A stretch of 64,000 nt of DNA from DASRDB01 sp035652815 (GTDB taxonomy: Bacteria; Chloroflexota; Ktedonobacteria; Ktedonobacterales; Ktedonobacteraceae): positions 387,621 to 451,620 of the forward strand of contig DASRDB010000011.1 in the NCBI GenBank assembly GCA_035652815.1, given 5' to 3'. A program made the translations under genes and the position numbers. This document shows, piece after piece, positions 33,716-42,832 of this stretch. How positions within the stretch are numbered: position 1 is the stretch's first letter; the number at the start of each line of letters is the position of its first letter. Below the pieces are notes generated by a model. That model did not search any database, was not told the DNA's origin, and saw only the letters and a program-made list of their open reading frames with translations.

Positions 33716-35007
33716 ACGGGTTTCTTCCTATAGTACAGGTAATTTCGACAGAGAACGATAGAACCAGAGGCCGAGACGGCCTGGGCGATTGCGCAGGCCA
33801 GCGCGAATCCATTCAGGCCCCATATGTGCGTAAAAGGCAGGATAAGCGCCAGTTTGAGCAAAGCCGAGACGATGCCGAGCCAGGCCTGAGCGCGTTTGCG
33901 TTCCGCGTTAGCAAGGAGCGTCAGGCTGATGCTTGCGACGCTTCCCAGCGCGGCAGATGCAAGCAGGAGGCGCAGTGGCGTCACCATCGGCAGATAGCTC
34001 GCGCCGAAGCAAATGGTGATTATAGTAGGGCAGAGATAGATACCGAGCGCGCAGAGCGGCATCGCCATAAGAGCCGTGTAGCGCGTGTTCCTGCGCCATG
34101 CGTCAATCGCGTTGAGATAATGCATACCTGGAACGTAGCGCAAGAGCAATGGCAAGATGCAGGACGAGAGCAGCGCCGGAAAGAGCAGCAGCACGCGGGT
34201 GCTGATAAGGGAAGCCAGCGCGAAGTAGCCGAGGTCCGCGCCTTTGCCCAGGAACAGCACAAGCAGGAGTTCGCGCCAGACAATGGCATCCAGGAGAAAG
34301 AGCGGCAGCGAGTTGCGCCCGCCCTGCGTCAGCCGTTCGCGCAGCCACCTGCTCGGTTCCTGCGCCTCTTTCAATGGCAGCAGGCGGGCGATACAGAGCA
34401 TGGCGAAGGCAAGCAGGAGAATATCCGCCGATGCTCGCGTTACCAGTAGCAGACTTAAGCGGGTAAATCCGGCAAATGTATACTGCATGCAAAGCAAAAC
34501 CAGCAGCAGCATAATGGCCGCGCCCAACAATTGAATATCCCCGAGCAGATCAAAACGGCGCAGCCCGCGCAGTGTAATGCTGGCGACCCCGCTCAGCAGC
34601 AGAGGCGGCGCTGATAACCCCGCCAGCAGCAGCAACGAGAGAGAAAGCCCGCTCACCTTCACAAGCAAAAGAACGAGCAGCAGGTAAACCAGGCAATAGA
34701 GCAGAATTTTGCGATATTGCTGCTGTAGCACAAAGTAGAATAAACCCGCCGAGGTAGGCGCATTCTGGCGCGCCTGTATATCCGCGAGCGCCTGGTTGGC
34801 CCTGGCCGACATGCCCAGTCCGATAGCCGGAACCGCTGCCGTAGCAAGCCACAGCGCAAAGGCATAGCTGCCAAATTCAACCGGCCCCAACGAACGGGCA
34901 ATCAGGACAGTCGAGAATAAACTCAGCAGCGCCGAGCAGGCTGAGGCGCTTAGACGCCAGATTCCAGGGCGCAAAACAGCATGTGTGTTGGCTCGTTGTA
35001 GCAACAT
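33712..35007 (-). CDS. polysaccharide/oligosaccharide flippase (MATE-like MOP superfamily)
   Basis: 431 residues with ~12 hydrophobic segments, starting with a cytosolic basic end (LLQRANTHAVLRPGIWRLSA), then SACSALLSLFSTVLIARSLGPVEFGSYAFALW, the RSLGPxEFG motif typical of Wzx-type flippases. Later helices are Leu-rich. It overlaps the glycosyltransferase by four bases. It probably flips a lipid-linked glycan made by the coupled glycosyltransferase. Confidence 0.85.
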   Translation of the reverse strand: MLLQRANTHAVLRPGIWRLSASACSALLSLFSTVLIARSLGPVEFGSYAFALWLATAAVPAIGLGMSARANQALADIQARQNAPTSAGLFYFVLQQQYRKILLYCLVYLLLVLLLVKVSGLSLSLLLLAGLSAPPLLLSGVASITLRGLRRFDLLGDIQLLGAAIMLLLVLLCMQYTFAGFTRLSLLLVTRASADILLLAFAMLCIARLLPLKEAQEPSRWLRERLTQGGRNSLPLFLLDAIVWRELLLVLFLGKGADLGYFALASLISTRVLLLFPALLSSCILPLLLRYVPGMHYLNAIDAWRRNTRYTALMAMPLCALGIYLCPTIITICFGASYLPMVTPLRLLLASAALGSVASISLTLLANAERKRAQAWLGIVSALLKLALILPFTHIWGLNGFALACAIAQAVSASGSIVLCRNYLYYRKKPV

Positions 35008-35213
35008 TTTTCCTCTTCCCTTCCACCATCCACTACCTCTAGAATGCGCTCGAAATCGCAGGCAAGTAATCCTGATGTACTCTTAATAGTCGCCGTCAGG
35101 GATTGACCACTATCTGGCTCCCGAGAACACAAAAAGACACTGCAATCGGGTACATCCGCCGGATCAGGAATCAGAGGTAAGCTCCAGCGCGAAGTTCTTT
35201 TCTCTGGTACATT

Positions 35214-35382
35214 CGTAGGGACAGGGGGATGTGGGGATGAGGAGCGGGGGCCTTGTGCCTGTCCCGGTGGGGTGGTGAGGATGGCAAGGTTTGATGAGAA
35301 CGAACGGTGGTTTTCCCCGCCGCCCCGCCCGGGACAGGCACAAGGCCCCCGCTCCTCATCCACCCCGCCCCCTGTCCCTACG
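35214..35382. repeat. family D inverted repeat, copy 2
   Basis: CGTAGGGACAGGGGGATG at the left is matched by CCCTGTCCCTACG at the right. Inside, GGGACAGGCACAAGGCCC-type arms face each other around an ~80-base centre. It lies between divergent flippase and MshEN-like genes. The rest of 35008-35571 holds no gene. Confidence 0.85.
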
Positions 35383-35571
35383 CAAGGAAATGACGGAGTT
35401 TTTATTTCCCGCATTATGTCTGTATCTCGTTTATTCACCACCCAACCACCTCACTTTTAACTTACATGCCATTATGCCATTGACTGGCGAATATGCAGTG
35501 ATAAGCGGGTTGTAAGTTTGTGTACATGTGCCGCAAATGCGTTAAGAATTGAATTTCGAGAATGTACGTTA

Positions 35572-35654
35572 TTTCTTTACTGGAAAAGACGTTTCTTTAC
35601 CTGATCTTAACCGCGTTATCAGCCGGTTGTTAAGTGTGGCGGGTATGCTATATA
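35572..35654 (+). promoter_or_regulatory. promoter and operator-like repeats for the MshEN-like/phosphodiesterase operon
   Basis: TTTCTTTAC occurs twice, 20 bases apart (35572 and 35592). CTTAAC/GTTAAG and AACCG/CGGTT form a dyad at 35606-35634. The -35 TTGTTA (35627-35632) and the -10 TATATA (35649-35654) are 16 bases apart, the -10 being extended by TGC. The dyad overlaps the -35. Confidence 0.5.
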
Positions 35655-35691
35655 TGTCCGAAAAGTTGTGGCAGAAGTGGAGGATGTGGGG

Positions 35692-36435
35692 TTGAGCGGA
35701 CAGAATTCCCCGTTAACGATTTCTGGACAGGTGTCCCTGGTCTATATTCAGGTTCCAGGGGTATTATCTGCCATTTTATTGCGTGTCGCCCGGCGTATAC
35801 GCAAGCAAGTGCGTTCCCGCGATACGGTCTTGTTGCTAGAAGATGGCTGCGCGCTAGTTTTACCTGCGACATCGATGCCCGGTGCTGAAGCGGTGGCGCG
35901 GCGCGTTTCGATGCTGCTTGTCGATGTGGAGACACATGTACAGGTGTTGTATGGAGCAGCGGCCCTGGAAATGCTCAGGCGTTTGCAGGCGCAGGGAGCA
36001 AAGGTGCTGGAGCCTGATGAATGCTCCGAAGCTCAGACGGAAGAATGTATTGCTAAAAGGATAGCGCAGGTTGGCTTAAAGAAAGCTGCTTTCTCAGAAC
36101 CTTGGACAGAGCCGATGCAGGCTATGCCTTATCTGGCCTTTTTATCGCATTATCCCTCGCGCCGCCTGTTGCATTTGTTTCCCTATGAACTGGCATGTCG
36201 CTACTCCTGCATACCAATCGGTGCGGAGCGCGATATGCTGACGCTGGGTACGGCGCGCTGGTTCGAGCAGGAGATTATTGCCCGTTTTTCGGAAGCGACC
36301 GGGCGGGGCATTTTTCAGGTACGCTGTGAGTTGAGTTTGATCGAGGATGTGCTGCGCTACTGGGAAAGCCTGTTAAGCGCGCAGGAGGTACGAGGGACGC
36401 CGGAAAGACGTTCTTCGCTGGTGGAGGAAGTATGA
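35692..36435 (+). CDS. degenerate GGDEF-like plus MshEN-like domain protein
   Basis: About 247 residues. I chose TTG 35692 because GGAGG lies 8 bases upstream; GTG 35668 is the alternative. The N-terminal half (VSLVYIQVPGVLSAILLRVARRIRKQVRSRDTVLLLEDGCALVLPATSMPGAEAVARRVSMLL) resembles a nucleotide-cyclase-like fold without a GGDEF signature. The C-terminal part (LFPYELACRYSCIPIGAERDMLTLGTARWF...FSEATGRGIFQVRCELSLIEDVLRYW) resembles the MshEN domain of GspE/PilB ATPases, which binds c-di-GMP. Probably a regulator of glycan or surface-apparatus output. It overlaps the next gene by four bases. Confidence 0.55.
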   Translation: MSGQNSPLTISGQVSLVYIQVPGVLSAILLRVARRIRKQVRSRDTVLLLEDGCALVLPATSMPGAEAVARRVSMLLVDVETHVQVLYGAAALEMLRRLQAQGAKVLEPDECSEAQTEECIAKRIAQVGLKKAAFSEPWTEPMQAMPYLAFLSHYPSRRLLHLFPYELACRYSCIPIGAERDMLTLGTARWFEQEIIARFSEATGRGIFQVRCELSLIEDVLRYWESLLSAQEVRGTPERRSSLVEEV

Positions 36436-38006
36436 CGTGCATTGTGATGTTGGGGATTGGAGGGATGGATGCCGATCTCCTGCGTGTGTACGGACCGTCG
36501 CTGCCGAATTTGCGGCGCATGATGCTGCATTCGCCATTTCTGGAAATGCAGTCCTGTTTTCCACCGGAGCCAGCGCCCGCCTGGGTCAGCATCTATACCG
36601 GTCAGCATCCCGCCAATCACGGCATTATCGAGCGTGTCGATTATCTTGTGGAGAATAAAGGACAGACCGGAAATCAGGAGCAGAACCGGAAGCCACCCAT
36701 CGAGCAGGGGTGGCTTCCGGAAAATTCTCATAGGTGGCTTTCGTCCCCCAACGCAAATATGAAGTTAACCCATGAAGAGACGTTCTGGGAACGCGCCAGC
36801 AAAGCGGGAAAGCGCGTCTGCATCGTCAACCCGTTTCCTTTGTATGAGCCGCAGCCGGTCAATGGTGTGATGCTCACGCTTTCCAACGATGAGGAGCAGG
36901 GGGCGCTGATCCTGCCGCCAGATGCCACACCCTCTGACGGATTTCCGCCCCTGCTGGATAACATCGTTATTTCAAAGGAGCGCCAGCTTGAGGAGTTTTG
37001 TTGTACATTGCATACTCGCACTGCACAGCAGGCTGCTGCTGCGCTTGAACTCTTTTGTCGCGAACCCTGGGACCTCTTCTTTGCGCAGTTTGACGCGCTC
37101 GATCTGGTGCAACATGTTCTCTGGCGTTACAGCGACCCTAATGACCCGGCCTATCCTGGTCGCAACGAATATGCCAGCCGTATCCTGGATTTCTATCGCC
37201 TTTTTGACGAGACACTGGGCCGTTTTCGCGCCTGCATGTCAGAAGATGCTGTGCTGGTGGTGATCAGCGGTCATGGACATGGGCGGCGCTGTCTGTATCA
37301 CCTGAATCTCAATGAGTGGCTGCGCGAACAGGGCTGGCTGGTTCCACGCACATATAACTCGCTGCGCCTGTTCAAGCGACGTTCTCTCACGGAGCGGACA
37401 AAGAATTCATCGCTTGAATTGCGGGCCTATTTGCAGTCGCACGCATATATTTCGCGGTCGGTGCGCTCTAAGCCGAATCGTAAGCTGCTGCGCCGTTCTA
37501 CGCATACTATTGACACGGCAGCTTCACAGGCGCAAGTTGTGGAACTGGCAGGAACAAGCCCCTTCGGCGGCATCGAATTGCGGCGCGATCTGCGGGATTA
37601 CGAACCCGTTCGAGATACTATTCTGCGCGGCCTGAAGCAATTGAGCGTTAGAGGGGTGCCCGTTGTGAGTTGGGCAAAAAGGCGTGAGGATGTGTACCAG
37701 GGACGTTTTATCGAACGCTATCCCGACATTTTGTTTGAACTGCGCGGCGACTTTGGCGTGTCGAGCAGCCTTTACGTGCCACCTGTCACTACTGATACCC
37801 TGCATTCCATGCTTTCGGCTGGACACACCCGGTGCGGCGTCTTCATGCTCGAACAACTGCCCGCCCAATTCGATATTCTGGATGGCATCCAGGAGCCAAC
37901 GGTGATGGATGTGGCCCCGACCATTCTGGAATTATTGGGCGTACCGTTTGAGACTGGAGATGGCAAATCGCTGGCGCAAAGAAGACGGGTGAGGCAATTG
38001 ATCTGA
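36432..38006 (+). CDS. alkaline phosphatase / type I phosphodiesterase superfamily protein
   Basis: 524 residues. The core is MLGIGGMDADLLRVYG (metal-binding Asp near residue 13), PAPAWVSIYTGQHPANHGI (nucleophile-type Ser/Thr region), LDLVQHVLWRYSDPND, ISGHGHGRR, and the C-terminal VMDVAPTILELLGVPFE, all of the phosphodiesterase/sulfatase superfamily. No signal peptide, so cytosolic. ATGA overlap with the MshEN-like gene indicates a two-gene operon. Substrate not known; many such enzymes next to glycan genes act on nucleotide-linked or lipid-linked intermediates. Confidence 0.85.
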   Translation: MTCIVMLGIGGMDADLLRVYGPSLPNLRRMMLHSPFLEMQSCFPPEPAPAWVSIYTGQHPANHGIIERVDYLVENKGQTGNQEQNRKPPIEQGWLPENSHRWLSSPNANMKLTHEETFWERASKAGKRVCIVNPFPLYEPQPVNGVMLTLSNDEEQGALILPPDATPSDGFPPLLDNIVISKERQLEEFCCTLHTRTAQQAAAALELFCREPWDLFFAQFDALDLVQHVLWRYSDPNDPAYPGRNEYASRILDFYRLFDETLGRFRACMSEDAVLVVISGHGHGRRCLYHLNLNEWLREQGWLVPRTYNSLRLFKRRSLTERTKNSSLELRAYLQSHAYISRSVRSKPNRKLLRRSTHTIDTAASQAQVVELAGTSPFGGIELRRDLRDYEPVRDTILRGLKQLSVRGVPVVSWAKRREDVYQGRFIERYPDILFELRGDFGVSSSLYVPPVTTDTLHSMLSAGHTRCGVFMLEQLPAQFDILDGIQEPTVMDVAPTILELLGVPFETGDGKSLAQRRRVRQLI

Positions 38007-38021
38007 TAACGAGACGCAATG

Positions 38022-38174
38022 ATGAATTTTCACAAAGAAGGAAGGAATCTCCAGGGATGTCATCCTGAGCGCAGCGAAGAATCTGCGGTGTCTCCTACCG
38101 ATTGATGCGTCGAGGCCGCAGATTCTTCGCTGCGCTCAGGATGACATGCAGTGTCTTTCCTGGTATTTCATCAA
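38022..38174. repeat. family C palindromic repeat, copy 3, with extended ends
   Basis: Core hairpin at 38058-38146 with arms TCATCCTGAGCGCAGCGAAG. Outside the core, GATGAATTTTCACAAAG at the left is faced by TTTCATCAAAGTTCAT-like sequence at the right. The same outer sequences bound copy 5 at 43788, so they are probably the true ends of the element. Confidence 0.8.
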
Positions 38175-38193
38175 AGTTCATTATGCTCAGGCC

Positions 38194-38826
38194 TCAATTG
38201 TTTAAAGCCCGCCGTAAATTCGCGAGTGCGGCCTGGGCGCGTTTTTTCAGTGTGTTTTGTGAGATATCGAGTTCGCGGGCCATCTCAGGCAGGGTCATGC
38301 CGTTATAGTAGTGCATGGCGATGACCGCTTGCTGCTTGGATGGTAGTTGTTGAATGGCGTCGGCCAGGTCCCAGTCGCCTTCGATACGGGCGTTGTGCTG
38401 GTCGGCGGCGCTGGCGGCTAACTCGGTGCGATATTCCAGCATGCGCTGCTGCACATAGGCCGAGGTGCGGGCCTGCCGCCGTTTAAAGCTGATGCACTGG
38501 TTGACGACGATACGCATGAGCCAGGGACGCAAGGCTCCCGAACTGCGCAGGCTCGACAGATGTTGCCAGGCCTGAACCAGCGCATCCTGCACCGCATCTT
38601 CCGCGATATCGCGATCTCCAACGATCAAACAGGCGGTACGCAGCATCAGTGTATTGTACATCTGGACGATCTCGCTGAACGCTTCCCCGTCTCCCTGCAG
38701 GGCACGTTCAACCAGTTGATTTTGCTCGTCTTGCTCGTTTTCAACTTCGGAAACAGGAGATGAATCTAAAACAATATCTACTTCTTCAGAAGTGACAGGT
38801 GCTTGCTTACTGATGAGGGCAACCAT
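38194..38826 (-). CDS. ECF-type sigma-70 family RNA polymerase sigma factor
   Basis: 210 residues. Region 2 is EIVQMYNTLMLRTACLIVGDRDIAEDAVQDALVQAWQHLSS...LRPWLMRIVVNQCISFKRRQ; region 4 is LPSKQQAVIAMHYYNGMTLPEMARELDISQNTLKKRAQAALANLRRAL, an intact HTH. No anti-sigma gene adjoins it. An acidic N-terminal tail of ~35 residues precedes region 2. The start is ATG 38826 with GGGAGAG upstream. Confidence 0.9.
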   Translation of the reverse strand: MVALISKQAPVTSEEVDIVLDSSPVSEVENEQDEQNQLVERALQGDGEAFSEIVQMYNTLMLRTACLIVGDRDIAEDAVQDALVQAWQHLSSLRSSGALRPWLMRIVVNQCISFKRRQARTSAYVQQRMLEYRTELAASAADQHNARIEGDWDLADAIQQLPSKQQAVIAMHYYNGMTLPEMARELDISQNTLKKRAQAALANLRRALNN

Positions 38827-38942
38827 CGCGCTCTCCCTTTGAACACTATCTACGATTTCAACGCTACATAAAAGATAGCGGAGATAGCGGGCAAAGTAAG
38901 GTGAGCGGACTCATGATTTTAAGAATGAGCGTGAAAGGGGCT

Positions 38943-39026
38943 TGTAGGGACGCGATTCATCGCGTCCACCTCGCCTGTCGTACCAACCGATGCCCCGAGG
39001 TGGACGCGATGAATCGCGTCCCTACA
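38943..39026. repeat. family B palindromic repeat, copy 5
   Basis: Inverted half-units of the GATTCATC type, with the loop ACCTCGCCTG...CCCCGAGGT that is also self-complementary at its edges. It lies just downstream of the AI-2E family gene's stop and upstream of the sigma gene. Confidence 0.9.
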
Positions 39027-39036
39027 GAACAATATG

Positions 39037-40224
39037 TCATTCCAGAATTTCTTCCTTCTCCTGCTCCTGCACAAAGACGGCCTCTACCTGGGTCTGTTCG
39101 GCTGGTTCGTCGTTGGTGGGGAACTGTTCGGGGTGGGTTTCGCGCCAGTTTTGCCAGATGGCAGCCAGCAAGGCCTGGAGCAGTCCGGCGATGGGGGCGG
39201 CCAGCAGCGCGCCCCAGACGCCGAAGAGTTCGGCTCCGGCGATCAGGGCGACCAGGGATAGGGCGGGATGCAGTCCAACAGCCTTGCCGACGATACGCGG
39301 GCCGACGATATCGCCCTCGAAGATGTGGACGATGACGAAGTAGACCAGCACACCGAGGGCGATCAGCCAGCCTTTGGTGAGCGCGATCAGGACGCAGAGC
39401 GCGCCCGAGGTGAGCGTGCCCAGGACGGGGATGAATTCCAGTACAAAGGCCAGCACGCCGAGCAGGACCGCATAGGGCAGTTGGAAGATAGTCATGCCGA
39501 TGCCAACCAGGAAGCCGATCAGGATTGAGAGCGTCAACTGGCCGCGAATATAACCGCCAATGACGCGCTCGAAGGTGTTGATTAAGAATTGGGCGCGCTC
39601 GCGTTGCTCAAGGGGCACGTTGGTATGTATCCATTTTTTGAAGCGGCTGCCCTCGATGAGCAGGTAGATGCTCAAGACGGCAACGATGATGATATCAAGC
39701 ACAAAATCGAAGACGCCGGTAATCAATGGCACGACGCCGCCCGTGATGCCCTGCGCCTGGTTGATAATTTGATTGCCAAAGCCATCGATCTGGCTTTGCG
39801 TGATGCCGAAGCGATTGAGCGTTTTCACCAGGGGCGCGATATGCTGGCTGCCACTCGGGGTGAGCAGGTAGCGCACGTTGTCCGCCAGCAAGCTTACCTC
39901 ATTGATGGTGGTATTGATGACGAAGAAGAGCAGCAGACTGATGGTGCCCAGTATTCCGATGTAGACGATGATGATTGCCAGGATGCGCGGCATGAAGCGT
40001 TCCAGCAATCTGACGGCGGGTAGGAGCGCGTAGGCCAGCAGTGAGGCCACAACCACGACCAGCAATGTCCGAACCACGTAGCTGACCGCCCAGAGTACGA
40101 CCAGGCCAAGCGCAATCCAGGCCAGAATAGCAATAGGAATATCGCGCCTCTGCGTCCACTTCGAGACAGACTCGGGAGAAACATTGACACGAAATTTGTT
40201 GAGGCTATTTTTATCTAAAGGCAT
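39037..40224 (-). CDS. AI-2E family transporter (PerM/TqsA-like)
   Basis: 395 residues with about eight membrane helices (AILAWIALGLVVLWAVSYVVRTLLVVVVASLLAYALLPAV; IIVYIGILGTISLLLFFVIN; ILIGFLVGIGMTIFQLPYAVLLGVLAFVLEFIPVLGTLTSGALCVLIAL). The conserved motif GRELxxFIPxxG is seen as LEFIPVLGTL. The C-terminal tail is Gln/Glu-rich. Substrate cannot be told from sequence; the family includes exporters and Na+/H+ antiporters as well as AI-2 related members. The 420-base gap 40225-40646 holds the tRNA and a long hairpin. Confidence 0.9.
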   Translation of the reverse strand: MPLDKNSLNKFRVNVSPESVSKWTQRRDIPIAILAWIALGLVVLWAVSYVVRTLLVVVVASLLAYALLPAVRLLERFMPRILAIIIVYIGILGTISLLLFFVINTTINEVSLLADNVRYLLTPSGSQHIAPLVKTLNRFGITQSQIDGFGNQIINQAQGITGGVVPLITGVFDFVLDIIIVAVLSIYLLIEGSRFKKWIHTNVPLEQRERAQFLINTFERVIGGYIRGQLTLSILIGFLVGIGMTIFQLPYAVLLGVLAFVLEFIPVLGTLTSGALCVLIALTKGWLIALGVLVYFVIVHIFEGDIVGPRIVGKAVGLHPALSLVALIAGAELFGVWGALLAAPIAGLLQALLAAIWQNWRETHPEQFPTNDEPAEQTQVEAVFVQEQEKEEILE

Positions 40225-40395
40225 GGTTTTCTCGTTTTTGCAGAGCGGTTAGCATTTCAGCATTACACTGACCGTAGTATCACCACTACTATTATACGAA
40301 AGCTTTGAAGAAAAGTTTTGGCTAAATATCTTCTCTGTTGAAAATAAACGCTGATAGGCAAAAAAATTAGGAGAGGCACCAGTGCCTCTCCCTGG

Positions 40396-40466
40396 CTGGG
40401 GTGCAGGGATTCGAACCCCAATTGGCCGATCCAGAGTCGGCAGTCCTACCGTTGAACGACACCCCA
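40396..40466 (-). tRNA. tRNA-Gln (anticodon CTG)
   Basis: Acceptor stem TGGGGTG/CACCCCA, T-arm GGGGTTCGAATCCCTG, anticodon stem GCCGA/TCGGC with loop CTCTGGA, so the anticodon is CTG. D-arm present. CCA is not encoded. It stands alone between the AI-2E family and permease genes. Confidence 0.95.
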
Positions 40467-40573
40467 ATGTTTTCTGTGTGATTTATATTACCGTAACAAT
40501 TGCGAATTGTCAAGCGGATTTTTTGGTTGTTTTCTCTGGAGCAGCTTGCCGCATTCCCACAGGAGACGAAAGA

Positions 40574-40625
40574 CACCTCTCGCGCCTGCCATGCTGAGCG
40601 CAGCTCAGCATGGCAGGCGCGAGAG
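40574..40625. repeat. perfect 23-bp inverted repeat (long hairpin)
   Basis: CCTCTCGCGCCTGCCATGC and its exact complement flank a five-base loop. No T-run follows, so it is either a processing structure or an isolated member of yet another repeat family, rather than a simple terminator. It lies just downstream of the permease stop. Confidence 0.85.
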
Positions 40626-40646
40626 GAAGTTTCCCCTGTTTAATAC

Positions 40647-42242
40647 TTAGTCAGCGAGCGCCTCAGCGCGTTTTTCGCCTGCCTGGATGACCTGGCGACG
40701 TTTGAAGCCGAACCAGTAGATGGCCCCCACCACGAATAGGACGATCAGTGAGAATTCAAAGATGGGCATGCCACCGAGTATGGGAACGTTGGCCCAGGAT
40801 GTGAAGGCCGAACCCATCGGCGGATTGGTGTAGACGTTGCGCAACCCGCCGAACCAGAGGAAGTTAATCAGCATCAGGCCGCCATAGATCAGGGCCAGAA
40901 TGTTGACCAGCATGCCCCAACGGCCCAGGCTGAATGGAGCCGCGACACGCGGCCAGCCTCTGAAGCGCGCCCGAAGTGAGGCGATATTGTTCAAGAAGTA
41001 GGACAGGTAGATCATGCCCGTTGCGCCTGTCACCAGCACGCCGATGCCCTGGCTATAGAGGAACGGCAGCGCGGAAAGTACGGCAACCGCAACGCCTGCC
41101 CAGAGCGGCGTGTGGAAGGTGGGATTGACGCTGCCCCACACTTTGCCGAAGGGGAGACGACCATCGCGGCCCATCGAGAACATCAGGCGAATGGTCGCCG
41201 ATTGAATGGCAAGCGTACAGACGCAGACCGCAATCAGCACGACAAAGAGGTAAATGTCGCCCCAGGTGGTGCCAAGCGCGTCCTGGATAATGGCGGGAAG
41301 CGCCTGCGTGTAGTTCGCGCCACTGGCGATGTTCTCGATGTTGTTCAGATTCTTGATCGAGAGAATGGTGCCGCCCAGGAAGAGCAGGCCGGCGATCATC
41401 GAGAGGCCGACCGCCCAGAGGACACCGCGAGGAGCGTTACGCTGCGGGTCGCGAGTTTCTTCTCCAAGCGTTCCTGCCGTGTCGAACCCGTAAATGACAA
41501 ACAGGGACATAAACATGGCGGCGGCAAAGTAGCCAAAATAGCTGTCGCCGAAGCCGGGCGTCCATTCGCCTGTCACTCCCAGAGACTTGCCTAATGATTG
41601 TGCCGAGACGGGCGAACCCTGGAAGAGGAAACTAAACGACTGGTGGTTGAAGAAGATCAGCAGCACCAGCGCAAAGCCGAACATACCGATGATCTCAGCC
41701 GCAACGCCCAGATTGTTGATGATGGAGACCAGCCGCACTCCTGCCACATTGATGATTGTGCCGATGACGATAGAGAGCAGAGCGATGAAGACCGCGCTGT
41801 TCATGCCTAGAATGGTCGCGGGAATGCCGGGGAAGATTGCCAGAAGCGGAATGGGGATGGTGAACGCCACTGCCGTAATCGTCAGAATACCGGCGAAAAA
41901 GTAGAACCAGCCCGTAAACCAGCCGAGCGTATGCCCCGAGAGCCGCTTGCTCCATTGATAAATCGAGCCTGCGATGGGGAAATGCGAGGAGAGTTCGGCG
42001 AAGTTCAGCGCGACGATGAACTGGCCGATAGCGACGATGGGCCACGTCCAGAAGAAAGCGGGGCCGCCAGCTAAAATACCTAAATAAAAAAGCGAAAAGG
42101 TGCCGGTAGATACCGAGATGTAGGAGAAAGCTACCGCGAAGTTGGAGAGGAAACCAAGTGTGCGCTTCAGTTCCTGCTTATAGCCCAGCTTTTGCAGTAA
42201 TTCCTCGTCCCTCTGTTCCTGGGATACATTGGTCTCTGCCAT
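40647..42242 (-). CDS. APC family amino-acid/polyamine permease
   Basis: 531 residues from ATG 42242 with AAGGAGGTG eight bases upstream; the longer open frame is rejected. About 12 helices; FLSNFAVAFSYISVSTGTFSLFYLG carries the family's first helix, and the region SSHFPIAGSIYQWSKRLSG is the amino-acid-permease loop. Proton-coupled uptake or exchange of an amino acid or amine is expected; the substrate is unknown. The 590-base gap upstream holds a family C repeat and no gene. Confidence 0.9.
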   Translation of the reverse strand: MAETNVSQEQRDEELLQKLGYKQELKRTLGFLSNFAVAFSYISVSTGTFSLFYLGILAGGPAFFWTWPIVAIGQFIVALNFAELSSHFPIAGSIYQWSKRLSGHTLGWFTGWFYFFAGILTITAVAFTIPIPLLAIFPGIPATILGMNSAVFIALLSIVIGTIINVAGVRLVSIINNLGVAAEIIGMFGFALVLLIFFNHQSFSFLFQGSPVSAQSLGKSLGVTGEWTPGFGDSYFGYFAAAMFMSLFVIYGFDTAGTLGEETRDPQRNAPRGVLWAVGLSMIAGLLFLGGTILSIKNLNNIENIASGANYTQALPAIIQDALGTTWGDIYLFVVLIAVCVCTLAIQSATIRLMFSMGRDGRLPFGKVWGSVNPTFHTPLWAGVAVAVLSALPFLYSQGIGVLVTGATGMIYLSYFLNNIASLRARFRGWPRVAAPFSLGRWGMLVNILALIYGGLMLINFLWFGGLRNVYTNPPMGSAFTSWANVPILGGMPIFEFSLIVLFVVGAIYWFGFKRRQVIQAGEKRAEALAD

Positions 42243-42539
42243 GCGCAAACACCTCCTTGAAGTGAGGAACACTTCCTATGTGCGACGCCAGAACGTTCCG
42301 CTCGCCGCTCCCGTGTTACGGAAGAACGAACAGAAGAGGAAGAAGGCTTCTTCCAGGTTGTAGATTTACGAAATTCGCAGCAAATTGCACTGTTTTTCTC
42401 TTGATCTTACAATAGATCGAAATGAATACAATAAAATCGTGCCAAATACTGCGAAAAACTCCGAAATCTGCAACGCTGATGATAGTAGAGTTTACCATAA
42501 TTTATGGGTAAATAGCAATGAAGCAAAAAAAGGCTTCCA

Positions 42540-42672
42540 CCTGTCATCCTGAGCGCAGCGAAGGATCTCTGGTGCGGGCGCGCGATCTGGCTGGGCGACC
42601 GAGATCCTTCGCTGCGCTCAGGATGACACGAAGGATGCGAGGGATGACACGAAGGATGCGAGGGATGACAGG
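42540..42672. repeat. family C palindromic repeat, copy 4, with extra direct repeats
   Basis: Hairpin arms TCATCCTGAGCGCAGCGAAG and complement at 42542-42629, then two tandem 19-base copies of GATGACACGAAGGATGCGA. The tandem copies reuse the end of the right arm, suggesting slippage. This and the rest of 42243-42832 contains no gene. Confidence 0.85.
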
Positions 42673-42832
42673 CGGGCGGGTCTTTTTCATGGCATGCAAA
42701 CCGTTTTAAAAATTGCCATTTTCGCTTTTTCCAGCATACAATAGTTTTAGACATTTCTTCTCGGTTTTCCAGGGAGTGGGATTGTACCCGCTTCCCTCTC
42801 TATTTTTGACAGTTGAAAGGAATGTGTGAACG

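Noticed and set aside
33682..34449. 255-codon plus-strand frame opposite the flippase
   Set aside because: Shadow of a membrane protein gene (charged antisense of hydrophobic codons).
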